Notes: generated from the letters alone by a model not told the origin. A stretch of DNA of 64,000 nt from Paenibacillus sp. 1011MAR3C5 (GCF_003591485.1 NZ_QZCF01000002.1:496001-560000); one strand, 5' to 3'. Shown: positions 7,538-15,875, numbered from the stretch's first letter. Numbers and translations are program-made.

Positions 7538-8896
7538 ATGTATCGTAGACTTAGCTCAATTATGTTCCCGATCGTTGCCCTGCTGCTGATCGGCTCTGTA
7601 TATTGGGGCTACCAGGAGCATCAGGACAAAAATGCGATCCTAATCAAAGCGGAGAATCAATATCAACGGGCTTTTCACGACCTGACCTTCCATGTGGAGA
7701 AGCTGCATGACCAGCTCGGCAATACGCTTGCGGTCCACTCGGCCTCGACAGGCTCCCATCGCAAGGCGCTTGTGAATGTATGGCGGCTGACCAGCCAGGC
7801 TCAGAACGAGATTAGTCAATTGCCGCTCAGCTACTTGCCGTTTACGGAAGCGGAGGACTTCCTTTCCCACATATCCAACTTTGCTTACAAAACTTCAGTG
7901 CGGGATATGACGAAGCAGCCTCTGTCGGACGGCGAATTCAAGACGCTGCAGACCCTTTACGAAAAGTCTGATGAAATTTCAAAGGATTTGCAGCGAATGC
8001 AGCAGGATGTGCTGAAGAACAATTTGCGCTGGATGGATGTCGAGGTTGCGATTGCGTCGGATGCCAAAGCCGGCCATAACACGATTGTAGATGGCTTGCG
8101 ATCGGTAGAAGGCAAGGTTGACGGTTATCCGGAAATGGATTGGGGTCCATCCGTAAGCAGCCTGTATCAGAAGCGCACAATCAAGATGCTAAGCGGCAAC
8201 AAGGTAGGGCCTGAAGAAGTGCAGAAGAAGGCTGCGGAGCTGCTGGGCGGAACAGCGTCTGACATTACCGTCCAAGAGAACGGGAAGGGAACGGATTTCG
8301 AATCGTATACGGCGGTCGCATTCCCGGATGATCCGAACCGCAAAGTGCAGATGGACTTCACCTCGCACGGCGGACAAATTACGTCGCTGATGAAGACGAG
8401 AGAGCTTGGCGGCAATAAGATCAGCTTCGAGCAGGCGAAGGCGTCTGCCGACAAGTTCCTGGAGGAGCACGGCTTCAAGGATATGAGGGCTGTTACGTAC
8501 GATATCTATCAGAATGCCGGAACCTTCACCTATGTCAGCTCCCAGAACGGCGTTCTCATATACCCAGACAAGCTTACTGTAAAGGTGGCGCTGGATAATG
8601 GCGAGACGGTGGGCTTGCAAGCTAGCGATTATGTGTATGAACATCGCAATCGCGAACTTCCAAGTCCCATTATGACGAAGGAAGAAGCCAGAAAAACGAT
8701 TAATCCGGATCTTAAAGTGACGAAGGAGCAGCTGGCGCTTATCGATGGCGAAATGGGCGAGGAAGTGCTCTGCTATGAATACACAGGAAGCATTAACGGA
8801 ACGATCTACCGGATCTATATCAATGCGGAAAACGGCGTAGAAGAGAAAGTTGAGAAGATGAGCAAAGAGGATCGCAAGGCTGCCGCTAACTCGTAA
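7538..8896 (+). CDS. ypeB: Germination protein YpeB
   Basis: A 452-residue protein with an N-terminal membrane anchor (residues ~7-24, MFPIVALLLIGSVYWGY), a helical N-terminal domain (~30-190) and C-terminal PepSY-like repeats (~200-440). YpeB sits in the spore inner membrane/cortex and stabilises and restrains the cortex-lytic enzyme SleB until germination. B. subtilis places sleB directly upstream; here no sleB is seen in the window, and a 52-aa cysteine-rich ORF occupies the spot. ATG 7538 is 8 nt after AAAGGAG, which lies in a hairpin arm. The promoter looks SigG type, consistent with forespore expression. Confidence 0.9.
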   Translation: MYRRLSSIMFPIVALLLIGSVYWGYQEHQDKNAILIKAENQYQRAFHDLTFHVEKLHDQLGNTLAVHSASTGSHRKALVNVWRLTSQAQNEISQLPLSYLPFTEAEDFLSHISNFAYKTSVRDMTKQPLSDGEFKTLQTLYEKSDEISKDLQRMQQDVLKNNLRWMDVEVAIASDAKAGHNTIVDGLRSVEGKVDGYPEMDWGPSVSSLYQKRTIKMLSGNKVGPEEVQKKAAELLGGTASDITVQENGKGTDFESYTAVAFPDDPNRKVQMDFTSHGGQITSLMKTRELGGNKISFEQAKASADKFLEEHGFKDMRAVTYDIYQNAGTFTYVSSQNGVLIYPDKLTVKVALDNGETVGLQASDYVYEHRNRELPSPIMTKEEARKTINPDLKVTKEQLALIDGEMGEEVLCYEYTGSINGTIYRIYINAENGVEEKVEKMSKEDRKAAANS

Positions 8897-8938
8897 TTAG
8901 CGTGAAAATTCCCGGCTAAACGAAGGAAAGTTCGATAT

Positions 8939-8988
8939 AGCTCCCCTCCATTCGACATGCTATAATGTCTGGTATATGGGGGGGAGCT
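8939..8988 (+). promoter_or_regulatory. 13-bp hairpin with a SigA -10 in its loop and the next SD in its right arm
   Basis: AGCTCCCCTCCAT (8939-8951) pairs with ATGGGGGGGAGCT (8976-8988), all 13 bp with one G-T. The 24-nt loop contains the extended -10 TGCTATAAT (8958-8966), so transcription would begin near 8973, inside the loop. RNA from this promoter keeps the SD arm but not the anti-SD arm. The TATTTTG after the stem means the hairpin may also terminate ypeB read-through. Confidence 0.65.
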
Positions 8989-8994
8989 ATTTTG

Positions 8995-9645
8995 TTGCCA
9001 ACGGTTAATCAAATGCTGTATTACCACATCGCTTCTTCCGACGAGGCCGAAGCGGCGATCGAATACCGCTCCAGAATCGCCGACGAAGAAGAGGAAGCGT
9101 TACATATTGAGTACCCGCTGCATGAGCAGACGGGCAGAACGAAACGGCTGTTTCTAGGAGACGAGCTGTCGGTCTATTTTCTATCGCCGGACGGAGTCAA
9201 GCATTACTTCGATTCGCATGTCATCGGGTTCAAGGACGAAGCGATCAGGCTGGTCAAGATTGTGAAGCCGGATCCGGAGCGAATGACCAAAGTGCAGCGC
9301 CGAAGCTTTCTGCGCGTGCCGGCCGAGCTGGAGCTGGCGGTGAAGCTATCCGAGCATGAACGATTCGTTTGCCATACGGACGATGTGGGCGGCGGCGGCA
9401 TTTCGTTCGTATGTGAGGGCAAGTGGGCGCTTCAATCTGGCGGACTATTGGACTGCTGGCTGCTTGTTCCCTACAAGAACGGATCGATCGAGCATGTATC
9501 GTTTCAGGCGGAGATCGTCCGGGTTAATATTCTGGATTCTGGCCGGAAGCAGTGCATGATCAAGTTCGTAAGCGTCAGCGATTCCGAACGCGGCAAAATC
9601 ATCCGTTATTGCTTCGAAAAGCAGCTGGAGTACAGAAACCGGTAA
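8995..9645 (+). CDS. ypfA: PilZ-domain c-di-GMP effector (YpfA/MotI-like flagellar brake)
   Basis: A 216-residue protein with an N-terminal YcgR-like domain (residues ~1-95) and a C-terminal PilZ domain. The PilZ motif R-x3-R is seen as RRSFLRVP; the second motif reads DVGGGGIS, where many PilZ proteins have a D/N-x-S-x2-G with Ser. B. subtilis YpfA (MotI, DgrA) binds c-di-GMP and inhibits the flagellar motor. The TTG at 8995 is chosen because GGGGGGGAG ends 8 nt before it; the ATG at 8965 falls inside the promoter. It lies between ypeB and ypfB-like as in B. subtilis. Confidence 0.85.
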   Translation: MPTVNQMLYYHIASSDEAEAAIEYRSRIADEEEEALHIEYPLHEQTGRTKRLFLGDELSVYFLSPDGVKHYFDSHVIGFKDEAIRLVKIVKPDPERMTKVQRRSFLRVPAELELAVKLSEHERFVCHTDDVGGGGISFVCEGKWALQSGGLLDCWLLVPYKNGSIEHVSFQAEIVRVNILDSGRKQCMIKFVSVSDSERGKIIRYCFEKQLEYRNR

Positions 9646-9661
9646 ATAATTGTAATTCAGA

Positions 9662-9692
9662 TGCATAGCTTGGCAGAACGATCGGAATGCTA
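9662..9692 (+). promoter_or_regulatory. SigG-like promoter of the ypfB-like gene
   Basis: TGCATA (9662-9667), an 18-nt spacer and AATGCTA (9686-9692; 5 of 7 match CATACTA). Start point would be about 9699. Confidence 0.45.
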
Positions 9693-9713
9693 TCCTCATA
9701 GAGGAGGGATTCC
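9684..9713 (+). promoter_or_regulatory. SD-sequestering hairpin before the ypfB-like gene
   Basis: GGAAT (9684-9688) pairs with ATTCC (9709-9713) and TCCTC (9693-9697) with GAGGA (9701-9705), separated by a small internal loop. The SD AGGAGGG is in the right arm; the left arm overlaps the -10 of the SigG-like promoter. Confidence 0.5.
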
Positions 9714-9908
9714 ATGATTCGCTTTCTAAGGAAGCAGCGAAGCAGAGGCGACTGGATACGGCTGTCGGATCATCTAAGCAGCCTGTTGCTCAAGGCCATT
9801 TTTGCTTTATTGCTACTCCTTGCGATCTTTCAGCTTGCCATGCAGAATGACACCGTTAGAGGCATGCTGACAAGCACGGATCGGTGGGAAGGAACCCGCC
9901 TAAACTAG
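9714..9908 (+). CDS. Small single-pass membrane protein (YpfB/DUF5359-like)
   Basis: A 64-residue protein: basic N-terminus (MIRFLRKQRSRGDW), one hydrophobic helix at ~residues 24-42 (LLLKAIFALLLLLAIF) and a short polar tail ending RLN. Size, shape and position between the PilZ gene and cmk match B. subtilis YpfB. ATG 9714 follows GAGGAGGG, which lies in a hairpin arm. A SigG-like promoter precedes it, suggesting forespore expression. The molecular role is unknown. Confidence 0.65.
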   Translation: MIRFLRKQRSRGDWIRLSDHLSSLLLKAIFALLLLLAIFQLAMQNDTVRGMLTSTDRWEGTRLN

Positions 9909-9918
9909 CGCTTGTCTT

Positions 9919-9947
9919 TTGCATCCGGGGCTATAGTGTGGTATAAT
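9919..9947 (+). promoter_or_regulatory. SigA promoter upstream of cmk
   Basis: TTGCAT (9919-9924), a 17-nt spacer and TATAAT (9942-9947) with an extended TGG just before the -10. Start point about 9954. Confidence 0.75.
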
Positions 9948-9957
9948 TTTCACGTTC

Positions 9958-9977
9958 GCAGGCAATGCCTGCTTTTT
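9958..9977 (+). terminator. Small terminator-like hairpin right at the 5' end of the cmk transcript
   Basis: GCAGGC (9958-9963), loop AAT, GCCTGC (9967-9972), then TTTTT. It begins within about 5 nt of the predicted start of the cmk mRNA, so it could act on that transcript, or it may end transcripts arriving from the ypfB-like gene. Confidence 0.55.
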
Positions 9978-10046
9978 CTTTGAAATGGCAGGAAGCATGT
10001 TTCATTGGGAAAGAGGCCGTCTTGATTTAAAGGGGGTTGACTGTAC

Positions 10047-10745
10047 GTGGCGTTGCAAGATGGTGACAGCGGCCGAATCAATATTGCGATCGACGGGCCG
10101 GCAGGCGCCGGCAAGAGCACGGTCGCGAGAATGGTCGCCGGTCATTTGGGGTACGTGTACATCGATACAGGCGCGATGTACAGAGCTGTAACCTTGAGCG
10201 CGCAGCGCTTGTCGATTACGGCTGAGCAAGATGCAAGACTCACGGAGCTGCTGCGTGCGCTTCGAATCCGGCTTGAGCCGGGAGAGAAGGGACAATCGAT
10301 CTTCGTTAATGACGAAGATGTCACGGGCTTGATCCGATCGAGAGAAGTAACCCGTCAAGTGTCCTACTTCGCCGCAAGCGGCGTCGTGCGAGAGGTGCTG
10401 GGCACCTTGCAGCGCGAATTGGCTGTTCAGAAGGGCGTCGTGATGGACGGGCGGGATATTGGCACGCATGTGCTGCCTGATGCGGAATTGAAGATTTTCT
10501 TGACAGCGTCAGTGAAAGAAAGAGCACTCCGTAGATTCAAAGAATTGCCTTCCGACCATGGGGGATCGCTCGAGCAGCTGGAAAGCGAAATTGCCGAGAG
10601 AGACCGATTGGACGAGCAGCGAGACATATCTCCGCTTATTCAAGCGAAAGACGCGATCGAACTGGACAGCAGCAGCATGTCTATCGATGAAGTTGTTGCG
10701 TCGATCGTAAAATTAAGCAGAACCAAATTGGCGGAGGCGAAGTAA
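10047..10745 (+). CDS. cmk: Cytidylate kinase
   Basis: A 232-residue protein starting with GTG 10047, ~10 nt after AAGGGGGT. It has the P-loop IDGPAGAGKSTVARM (residues ~15-29), DTGAMYRA (substrate site) and VVMDGRDIGTHVLPDAELKIFLTAS, all standard for CMP kinase. It phosphorylates CMP and dCMP using ATP. Followed after 3 bp by plsC, and further on by ypfD, matching the conserved cmk-plsC-rpsA-like order of Firmicutes. Confidence 0.95.
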   Translation: MALQDGDSGRINIAIDGPAGAGKSTVARMVAGHLGYVYIDTGAMYRAVTLSAQRLSITAEQDARLTELLRALRIRLEPGEKGQSIFVNDEDVTGLIRSREVTRQVSYFAASGVVREVLGTLQRELAVQKGVVMDGRDIGTHVLPDAELKIFLTASVKERALRRFKELPSDHGGSLEQLESEIAERDRLDEQRDISPLIQAKDAIELDSSSMSIDEVVASIVKLSRTKLAEAK

Positions 10746-10748
10746 ACT

Positions 10749-11324
10749 ATGTTATACGTCATATTTAGGTTTCTGCTGAGAGTGATCTACACGGTGCTGT
10801 TTCGCCTGGAGGCCAGAGGCCTGCATCATATCCCTGCCGAGGGGCCCGTTGTATTGGCATCCAATCATATTAGCAATCTGGATCCGCCTACAATTGGAGT
10901 CAAGGTGCCGCGCAAAGTATATTTCATGGCTAAGGAAGAGCTGTTCAAGGTCCCTGTACTCGGTCCGCTAATCCGTTCATTCGGCGCATTCCCGGTTAAG
11001 CGGGGCGGCGTTAGCAAGGATGCGATCAAGTCGGGCATTACACTGCTGAAGGAAGGCAATGTAATGGGCATTTTCCCGGAGGGTTCACGCAGCAATGCAG
11101 GAGCGGCTAAGAAAGGCGCAGCCATGATTGCCTTGCGAAGCGGTGCGACCATTGTGCCGGTAGCCATCGTTGGCGGCTACAAGCCTTTCAGAAAGACCAA
11201 GGTATGTTATGGCAAGCCTATTATTCTTACTGAAATTATCGATACATCTTCGCCAGACGCTCTGGATCAAGTGACCGAAGTGATGATGGGCCGCATTGCG
11301 GACCTGATCAAGGAAAATCAATAA
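10749..11324 (+). CDS. plsC: 1-acyl-sn-glycerol-3-phosphate acyltransferase
   Basis: A 191-residue membrane-associated enzyme. The acyltransferase motif H-x4-D appears as SNHISNLDPPTIG (~residues 37-46) and the phosphate-binding motif as IFPEGSRS (~112-119). It adds the second acyl chain to lysophosphatidate to make phosphatidate. The ATG follows GGCGGAGG, 3 bp after the cmk stop, so the two genes are very probably co-transcribed. plsY and gpsA, which act just before it, lie 5 kb downstream. Confidence 0.93.
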   Translation: MLYVIFRFLLRVIYTVLFRLEARGLHHIPAEGPVVLASNHISNLDPPTIGVKVPRKVYFMAKEELFKVPVLGPLIRSFGAFPVKRGGVSKDAIKSGITLLKEGNVMGIFPEGSRSNAGAAKKGAAMIALRSGATIVPVAIVGGYKPFRKTKVCYGKPIILTEIIDTSSPDALDQVTEVMMGRIADLIKENQ

Positions 11325-11402
11325 TATTGTTTTAAATGCCGCAAAGCGCATTGCCAAGCGGGTTTAAATAAAGTTGGGGTATGAACTGAGGAGGTTATTT
11401 CA

Positions 11403-12638
11403 ATGTCAGAAGAAATCAATGTGCAAGAATCCGTCACGGAGGAAGTAAGCCAAGACGCGCTAGACAATTTCGTTTCTTTGAAGAAAGGCGACTCCGTAAA
11501 AGGTACTATCGTCAAAATCGAAGATAACCAAGCTTACGTAAGCCTTGGATATAAATATGACGGTGTCATTCCGATTCGCGAGCTGTCCCCTGTACAGCTT
11601 GAGAATGCAACGGATGCGGTTCAAGTCGGTCAAGAGGTTGAATTGAAAGTCGTCAGCATCGACGACAACAAAGAGAGCCTGGTTCTCTCCAAGCGCCTTG
11701 TAGACGGCGAAAAAGCATGGGAAGAGCTGCAAAGCCGCTTCGAGTCCGGTGAAGTATTCGAAGTTGTAGTAGCTGACGTGGTAAAAGGCGGCTTGGTCGC
11801 TGACGTTGGCGTACGCGGCTTCATTCCTGCGTCCATGGTTGAGCGTCATTTCGTTGAAGATTTCAGCGACTACAAAGGCCGTACGCTTCGCGTTAAGGTG
11901 AAAGAGCTTGACGTCGAGAACAAAAAAGTCATTCTGTCGGCAAAAGAAGTGCTTGACGCAGAATTCGAGCAAAACAAACAACAAGTAATGGCTTCTCTGG
12001 AAGTTGGCCAAGAGCTGGAAGGTACAGTTCAACGCCTGACGCCATTCGGCGCATTCGTAGATATCGGCGGCATCGACGGCCTGGTTCACGTATCCGAGCT
12101 TTCCTGGCAGCATGTTGCACATCCGAAGGATGTTGTAGCTGAAGGACAATCGGTACGCGTGAAAGTGCTGAAAGTTGATCCTGCTGCCGGCAAGATCAGC
12201 CTGAGCGTGAAAGCTGCTCAACCGGGTCCTTGGGACACGGCTGCCAGCCAATTCAATGTTGGCGACGTGGTAACAGGTACAGTTCGCCGCATCGTGACTT
12301 TTGGCGCGTTCATCGAGATCGCTCCTGGCGTTGAGGGACTGGTTCATATCTCTCAAATCGCTCACCGTCACATCGCTACTCCTCACGAAGTGCTGAACGA
12401 AGGGCAAGAAGTCCAAGCGAAAGTTCTGGACTTCAACTCTGCTGAGAAGCGTGTATCCTTGAGCATCAAGGAAACAGAAGAAGCACCTGAGCAGCCGGCA
12501 CAGACTTCAAGACCGGAACGTGCGCCTCGCTCTCCGAAAATCGAAGAAATCAACAATCCGAACGTAAGCTTGAACAGCTCCAGCATGAGCTATTCGCTGG
12601 GCGAGCGCTTCGGCGACAAGCTTAGCAAATTGAAATAA
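11403..12638 (+). CDS. ypfD: Ribosomal protein S1 homologue with four S1 domains (YpfD)
   Basis: A 411-residue protein with four S1 RNA-binding repeats at about residues 25-100, 110-175, 195-265 and 280-350, then a low-complexity Glu/Pro/Arg tail. Repeated motifs include GDSVKGTIVKI, FGAFVDIGGIDGLVHVSELSW and FGAFIEIAPGVEGLVHISQIAH. It resembles Firmicutes YpfD, which is shorter than Gram-negative S1. SD GAGGAGG precedes the ATG. Codon choice is strongly biased, suggesting high expression. A strong terminator follows. Confidence 0.93.
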   Translation: MSEEINVQESVTEEVSQDALDNFVSLKKGDSVKGTIVKIEDNQAYVSLGYKYDGVIPIRELSPVQLENATDAVQVGQEVELKVVSIDDNKESLVLSKRLVDGEKAWEELQSRFESGEVFEVVVADVVKGGLVADVGVRGFIPASMVERHFVEDFSDYKGRTLRVKVKELDVENKKVILSAKEVLDAEFEQNKQQVMASLEVGQELEGTVQRLTPFGAFVDIGGIDGLVHVSELSWQHVAHPKDVVAEGQSVRVKVLKVDPAAGKISLSVKAAQPGPWDTAASQFNVGDVVTGTVRRIVTFGAFIEIAPGVEGLVHISQIAHRHIATPHEVLNEGQEVQAKVLDFNSAEKRVSLSIKETEEAPEQPAQTSRPERAPRSPKIEEINNPNVSLNSSSMSYSLGERFGDKLSKLK

Positions 12639-12650
12639 TAGATAGGCATA

Positions 12651-12692
12651 AAGGCTATTCCAGCGCCAGCGTCGCGGGAATAGCCTTTTTTT
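12651..12692 (+). terminator. Rho-independent terminator of ypfD
   Basis: AAGGCTATTCC (12651-12661) pairs with GGAATAGCC and the following T (12677-12686), then a run of T to 12692. Confidence 0.9.
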
Positions 12693-12728
12693 GTTGGCGC
12701 ATAATAGGAAACATGAGGTGAATGCGAA

Positions 12729-13373
12729 ATGATACCAGGTTATATTAGTGTATTGCTGCTTCTAATTGTTTCGATATTATGGGCTACAGGCTGGAAAGAC
12801 GTTTTTGCACCGCGTATGCGTACAGGGTGGGCCGTTGCGGTTACGCTGGCTATCGCTCTGCTGTTGATGTTTCCTCTATGGTCTTCGCCGCTTCACAACA
12901 AGCCCGCTATTCAAATTCATGCTTCAGTATGGTTGCTGCTGACAGTCTGCGCCATTCTGTTATGGCGTTCCGTACAGGATGGTCAACGAGGCTACTTGAT
13001 GTTATGCGCGCTCATGCTTGCGATCGTTTGGGGAAGCGCTAGAAGTCTATATTCCCATGAAACGATGTTTTACTGGATGGACCCGTTATGGGACATGCCT
13101 CTTCTGGCTGGTCTATTATGCGGTGCATTCACATCGGACAGCAGGCATCAGCTTGTGCTTGTGGCATGGGGAGCGGCGCTTGGCAGCTTCGTAGAGGTTT
13201 TGTTCCGAGGCGATGTTATTCAGACCAGGATCGGGTCCTGGGAATGGTGGGATAGCGTAGCGATTGCATGCTGTTCGGCCGTTGCGGTGACGGTGCTGTT
13301 GAGGGCCGGTCGTGCTATAGGTTCCAGAATCGGCGCGGCATGGCTGCACCTAAGGGGAGGGCGCTCATCATAA
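12729..13373 (+). CDS. Polytopic membrane protein (YphA-like)
   Basis: A 214-residue protein with about six hydrophobic segments (e.g. ISVLLLLIVSILWATGW, WAVAVTLAIALLLMFPLW, IHASVWLLLTVCAILLW) and no soluble domain. Position between ypfD and the YIEGIA gene corresponds to B. subtilis yphA; sequence identity to YphA cannot be checked here. Its TAA overlaps the ATG of the next gene (TAATG). SD ATGAGGTGA precedes the start. Confidence 0.7.
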   Translation: MIPGYISVLLLLIVSILWATGWKDVFAPRMRTGWAVAVTLAIALLLMFPLWSSPLHNKPAIQIHASVWLLLTVCAILLWRSVQDGQRGYLMLCALMLAIVWGSARSLYSHETMFYWMDPLWDMPLLAGLLCGAFTSDSRHQLVLVAWGAALGSFVEVLFRGDVIQTRIGSWEWWDSVAIACCSAVAVTVLLRAGRAIGSRIGAAWLHLRGGRSS

Positions 13374-14290
13374 TGCTTGCTTTGCTAAAGGAAAATCACC
13401 ATCTTGTCGGTGTTTTGCTGGGCATCGTATTCGGAGTCATCGCCAGACTGCTGATGCTGAAAACGGACTATCGCCAATACCCAACTTATCCGCATGGACG
13501 AATCATTCACATCTCGCTGGGTGTTATCGCTGCTGCGCTGGGTGCCGTTGCCGTACCGGCATTGCTGGGCAAGGACTATACGGCTATCACTTTCCTGACG
13601 CTGGCGGCTCAGCAGTTCAGAGATGTCCGCAAGATGGAGAGGGAGACACTGACGAAGATCGATAGTCTGGAGCTTGTGAGTCGCGGTGCTACCTATATTG
13701 AAGGGATTGCGATGGTATTCGAAGGACGCAATTACTTGGTCATTATGTCTGCGCTGCTAACCAGTCTGTTCTCTATCGTGATAAACATATGGTTTGGCAT
13801 CGCTGCGGGACTGCTGTCTTTGATTATTGTTTTTAAGTTGAAGTCGGGTCATAAAATTGCTCATATTGCCTCTGTCGAAATTGCAGAAGTTGTTGTCGAC
13901 GGACCTGATTTATTTGTGTCGGATATCTACATTATGAATGTAGGTCTAAAGGCTAACCAGGATATCATCGCGAAGCGCGGTATCGGTTATATTCTGAAGC
14001 CAACCAATCCCAACAGCAAAGTAACGCTCAGCAATATCGGACAGCGTCAGGCGATACTATACGATCTTGCCACTATCCTGGGGGTTTATCGGGATGACGG
14101 AGAGCCGGCCCTTATTCCAATGGCCAAGCTGGATATGGATGACGGGCGGTTAGCCATCTTCATGCTGCCGCAGGAGAAGGACGAGGAGAAAGGCCGGGAC
14201 ATTATTCGGGCCGTGCAAATTTTGGAATCGGCGGTTCGAATGCCGACAGAAGCCAAGGTGAACGAAAAGGAGGCGGGGAAGGTTGGCTGA
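13373..14290 (+). CDS. YIEGIA family membrane protein
   Basis: A 305-residue protein carrying the family-naming motif in SRGATYIEGIAMVFEGRNYLV (~residue 105). It has several membrane segments in the N-terminal half and a soluble C-terminal half. The family is confined largely to endospore formers and is thought to function in sporulation, but no biochemistry is known to me. Start ATG 13373 overlaps the yphA-like stop; AAGGGGAGG lies ~12 nt upstream. ATG 13340 is a longer alternative. Coupled to the next small gene by an 8-bp overlap. Confidence 0.8.
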   Translation: MLALLKENHHLVGVLLGIVFGVIARLLMLKTDYRQYPTYPHGRIIHISLGVIAAALGAVAVPALLGKDYTAITFLTLAAQQFRDVRKMERETLTKIDSLELVSRGATYIEGIAMVFEGRNYLVIMSALLTSLFSIVINIWFGIAAGLLSLIIVFKLKSGHKIAHIASVEIAEVVVDGPDLFVSDIYIMNVGLKANQDIIAKRGIGYILKPTNPNSKVTLSNIGQRQAILYDLATILGVYRDDGEPALIPMAKLDMDDGRLAIFMLPQEKDEEKGRDIIRAVQILESAVRMPTEAKVNEKEAGKVG

Positions 14291-14462
14291 TATTGTTGCC
14301 GTTGTGACCGTCCATCCTGATGAAGTGAGGGGAGGAGCGCCGATATTTATTGCGGCTGACGCTAAGAAATTGGAGGAAATAGCCTTCCTTTTGGAGAAAA
14401 TATTGGATGCAAGCGCGCATGACCTGAAGAACGGTACGATCATTCTCGTCGATCATCAATAA
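14283..14462 (+). CDS. Small partner of the YIEGIA protein (capping complex subunit type)
   Basis: A 59-residue protein beginning at TTG 14283, inside the end of the YIEGIA gene, 8 nt after AAAAGGAGG. The sequence MADIVAVVTVHPDEVRGGAP then FIAADAKKLEEIAFLLEKIL matches the small protein that habitually follows YIEGIA genes in Bacillales and is named a capping complex subunit in public annotation. Soluble, no catalytic motif. The tight overlap implies a stoichiometric partner. Confidence 0.7.
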   Translation: MADIVAVVTVHPDEVRGGAPIFIAADAKKLEEIAFLLEKILDASAHDLKNGTIILVDHQ

Positions 14463-14540
14463 CATGAAAAGTTAGCCAAGCGCGTTCTTTTTTGCTATGA
14501 TGAGTAACGTGAGAATTGTTGAAGGAGTGAAAAACCAATT

Positions 14541-15863
14541 ATGGCAAGACCCGTAATCGCCATCGTCGGCCGTCCGAATGTGGGCAAATCCACCATATTC
14601 AATCGAGTAATCGGCGACCGACTGGCTATCGTTGAGGATAAACCGGGTGTGACCCGCGACCGTCTGTACGGCACAGGCGAATGGAACGGCAAGCCGTTCA
14701 GCATTATTGATACTGGCGGAATCGAGATCGACGGCGAAGATGAAATTATGAAGTCGGTCCGGATGCAAGCTGAGCTTGCCGTCGAAGAAGCCGATGTGAT
14801 TATTTTTATGGTAGATGCGAAAATCGGATTGACGCACGCGGATGACGAAGTCGCGCAGATGCTGTTCCGTTCGCGTAAGCCGGTCGTTGTCGCCGTGAAT
14901 AAAGTGGACAATGAAAACCGCATGGATGAAGTGTATGAATTTTACGGTCTTGGCTTCGGACAGCCGATCCCGATCTCAGGCTCTCACGGACTTGGCATTG
15001 GCGATTTGCTGGACGCAGCGACGGAGCTTCTTCCGGAGCTTGAAGATGACGGCTATGATGAAGATGTCATTCGGGTTGCGCTGATCGGACGTCCGAACGT
15101 CGGCAAGTCGTCGCTGGTTAATGCGCTGCTTGGCGAAGATCGGGTAATCGTAAGCAATGTGGCGGGTACGACGCGCGACGCGATCGATACGCCGTTCGAG
15201 CATGACGGACAACGCTATGTGCTGATCGATACGGCAGGCATGCGCAAGCGCGGCAAAGTATACGAGTCTACCGAGAAATACAGCGTTATGCGTGCGATGA
15301 AGGCCATTGAGCGCGCTGATGTCGTACTGGTTCTTATTAACGGTGAAGAAGGCATTATCGAGCAGGATAAGCATATTGCCGGCTACGCTCATGAAGCGGG
15401 AAAAGCTTCCGTCTTTGTCGTTAACAAATGGGATATCGTGGAGAAAGACGAAAAAACGATGCAGCTTTTTACGCAAAGTATCCGTGATCATTTCTTGTTT
15501 ATGACCTATGCGCCGGTAGCGTATTTATCCGCATTAACCAAATCACGTCTGCATAAGCTGCTTCCTGTTGTGAATCATGTATCGGAGCAGCATGCAATGC
15601 GCATTCAGACGCATCTCTTGAACGATGTCGTGTCCGATGCGGTTGCCATTAATCCGCCGCCTTCAGACAAAGGCAAGCGCCTGCGCATTAACTATGTGAC
15701 GCAAGTGGCAACCAAGCCGCCGACGATTGTTTGCTTCGTAAATGATCCGGATCTAATGCATTTCTCGTATGAGCGTTACCTGGAAAACAAAATTCGCGCT
15801 GCTTTCGATTTCGAAGGTACGCCACTTCGCATCTTCACGCGGCGCAAATCCGACGAGGACTAG
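14541..15863 (+). CDS. der: Ribosome biogenesis GTPase Der (EngA)
   Basis: A 440-residue protein with two tandem GTPase domains and a C-terminal KH-like domain. G1 motifs are GRPNVGKST (~residue 10) and GRPNVGKSS (~183); NKVD and NKWD are the two G4 motifs; DTGG and DTAGMRKRG mark the two G3 regions. Der is essential for late 50S ribosome assembly. SD GAAGGAGTG precedes the ATG. A plausible promoter (TTAGCC, 18 nt, TATGAT ending at 14500) lies upstream. Followed by plsY and gpsA in one direction. Confidence 0.96.
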   Translation: MARPVIAIVGRPNVGKSTIFNRVIGDRLAIVEDKPGVTRDRLYGTGEWNGKPFSIIDTGGIEIDGEDEIMKSVRMQAELAVEEADVIIFMVDAKIGLTHADDEVAQMLFRSRKPVVVAVNKVDNENRMDEVYEFYGLGFGQPIPISGSHGLGIGDLLDAATELLPELEDDGYDEDVIRVALIGRPNVGKSSLVNALLGEDRVIVSNVAGTTRDAIDTPFEHDGQRYVLIDTAGMRKRGKVYESTEKYSVMRAMKAIERADVVLVLINGEEGIIEQDKHIAGYAHEAGKASVFVVNKWDIVEKDEKTMQLFTQSIRDHFLFMTYAPVAYLSALTKSRLHKLLPVVNHVSEQHAMRIQTHLLNDVVSDAVAINPPPSDKGKRLRINYVTQVATKPPTIVCFVNDPDLMHFSYERYLENKIRAAFDFEGTPLRIFTRRKSDED

Positions 15864-15875
15864 GGGAGAAGCAGC

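Noticed and set aside
11460-12416. 318-codon open frame on the minus strand within ypfD
   Set aside because: Antisense shadow of a strongly codon-biased S1-domain gene; translation has no protein-like family features.
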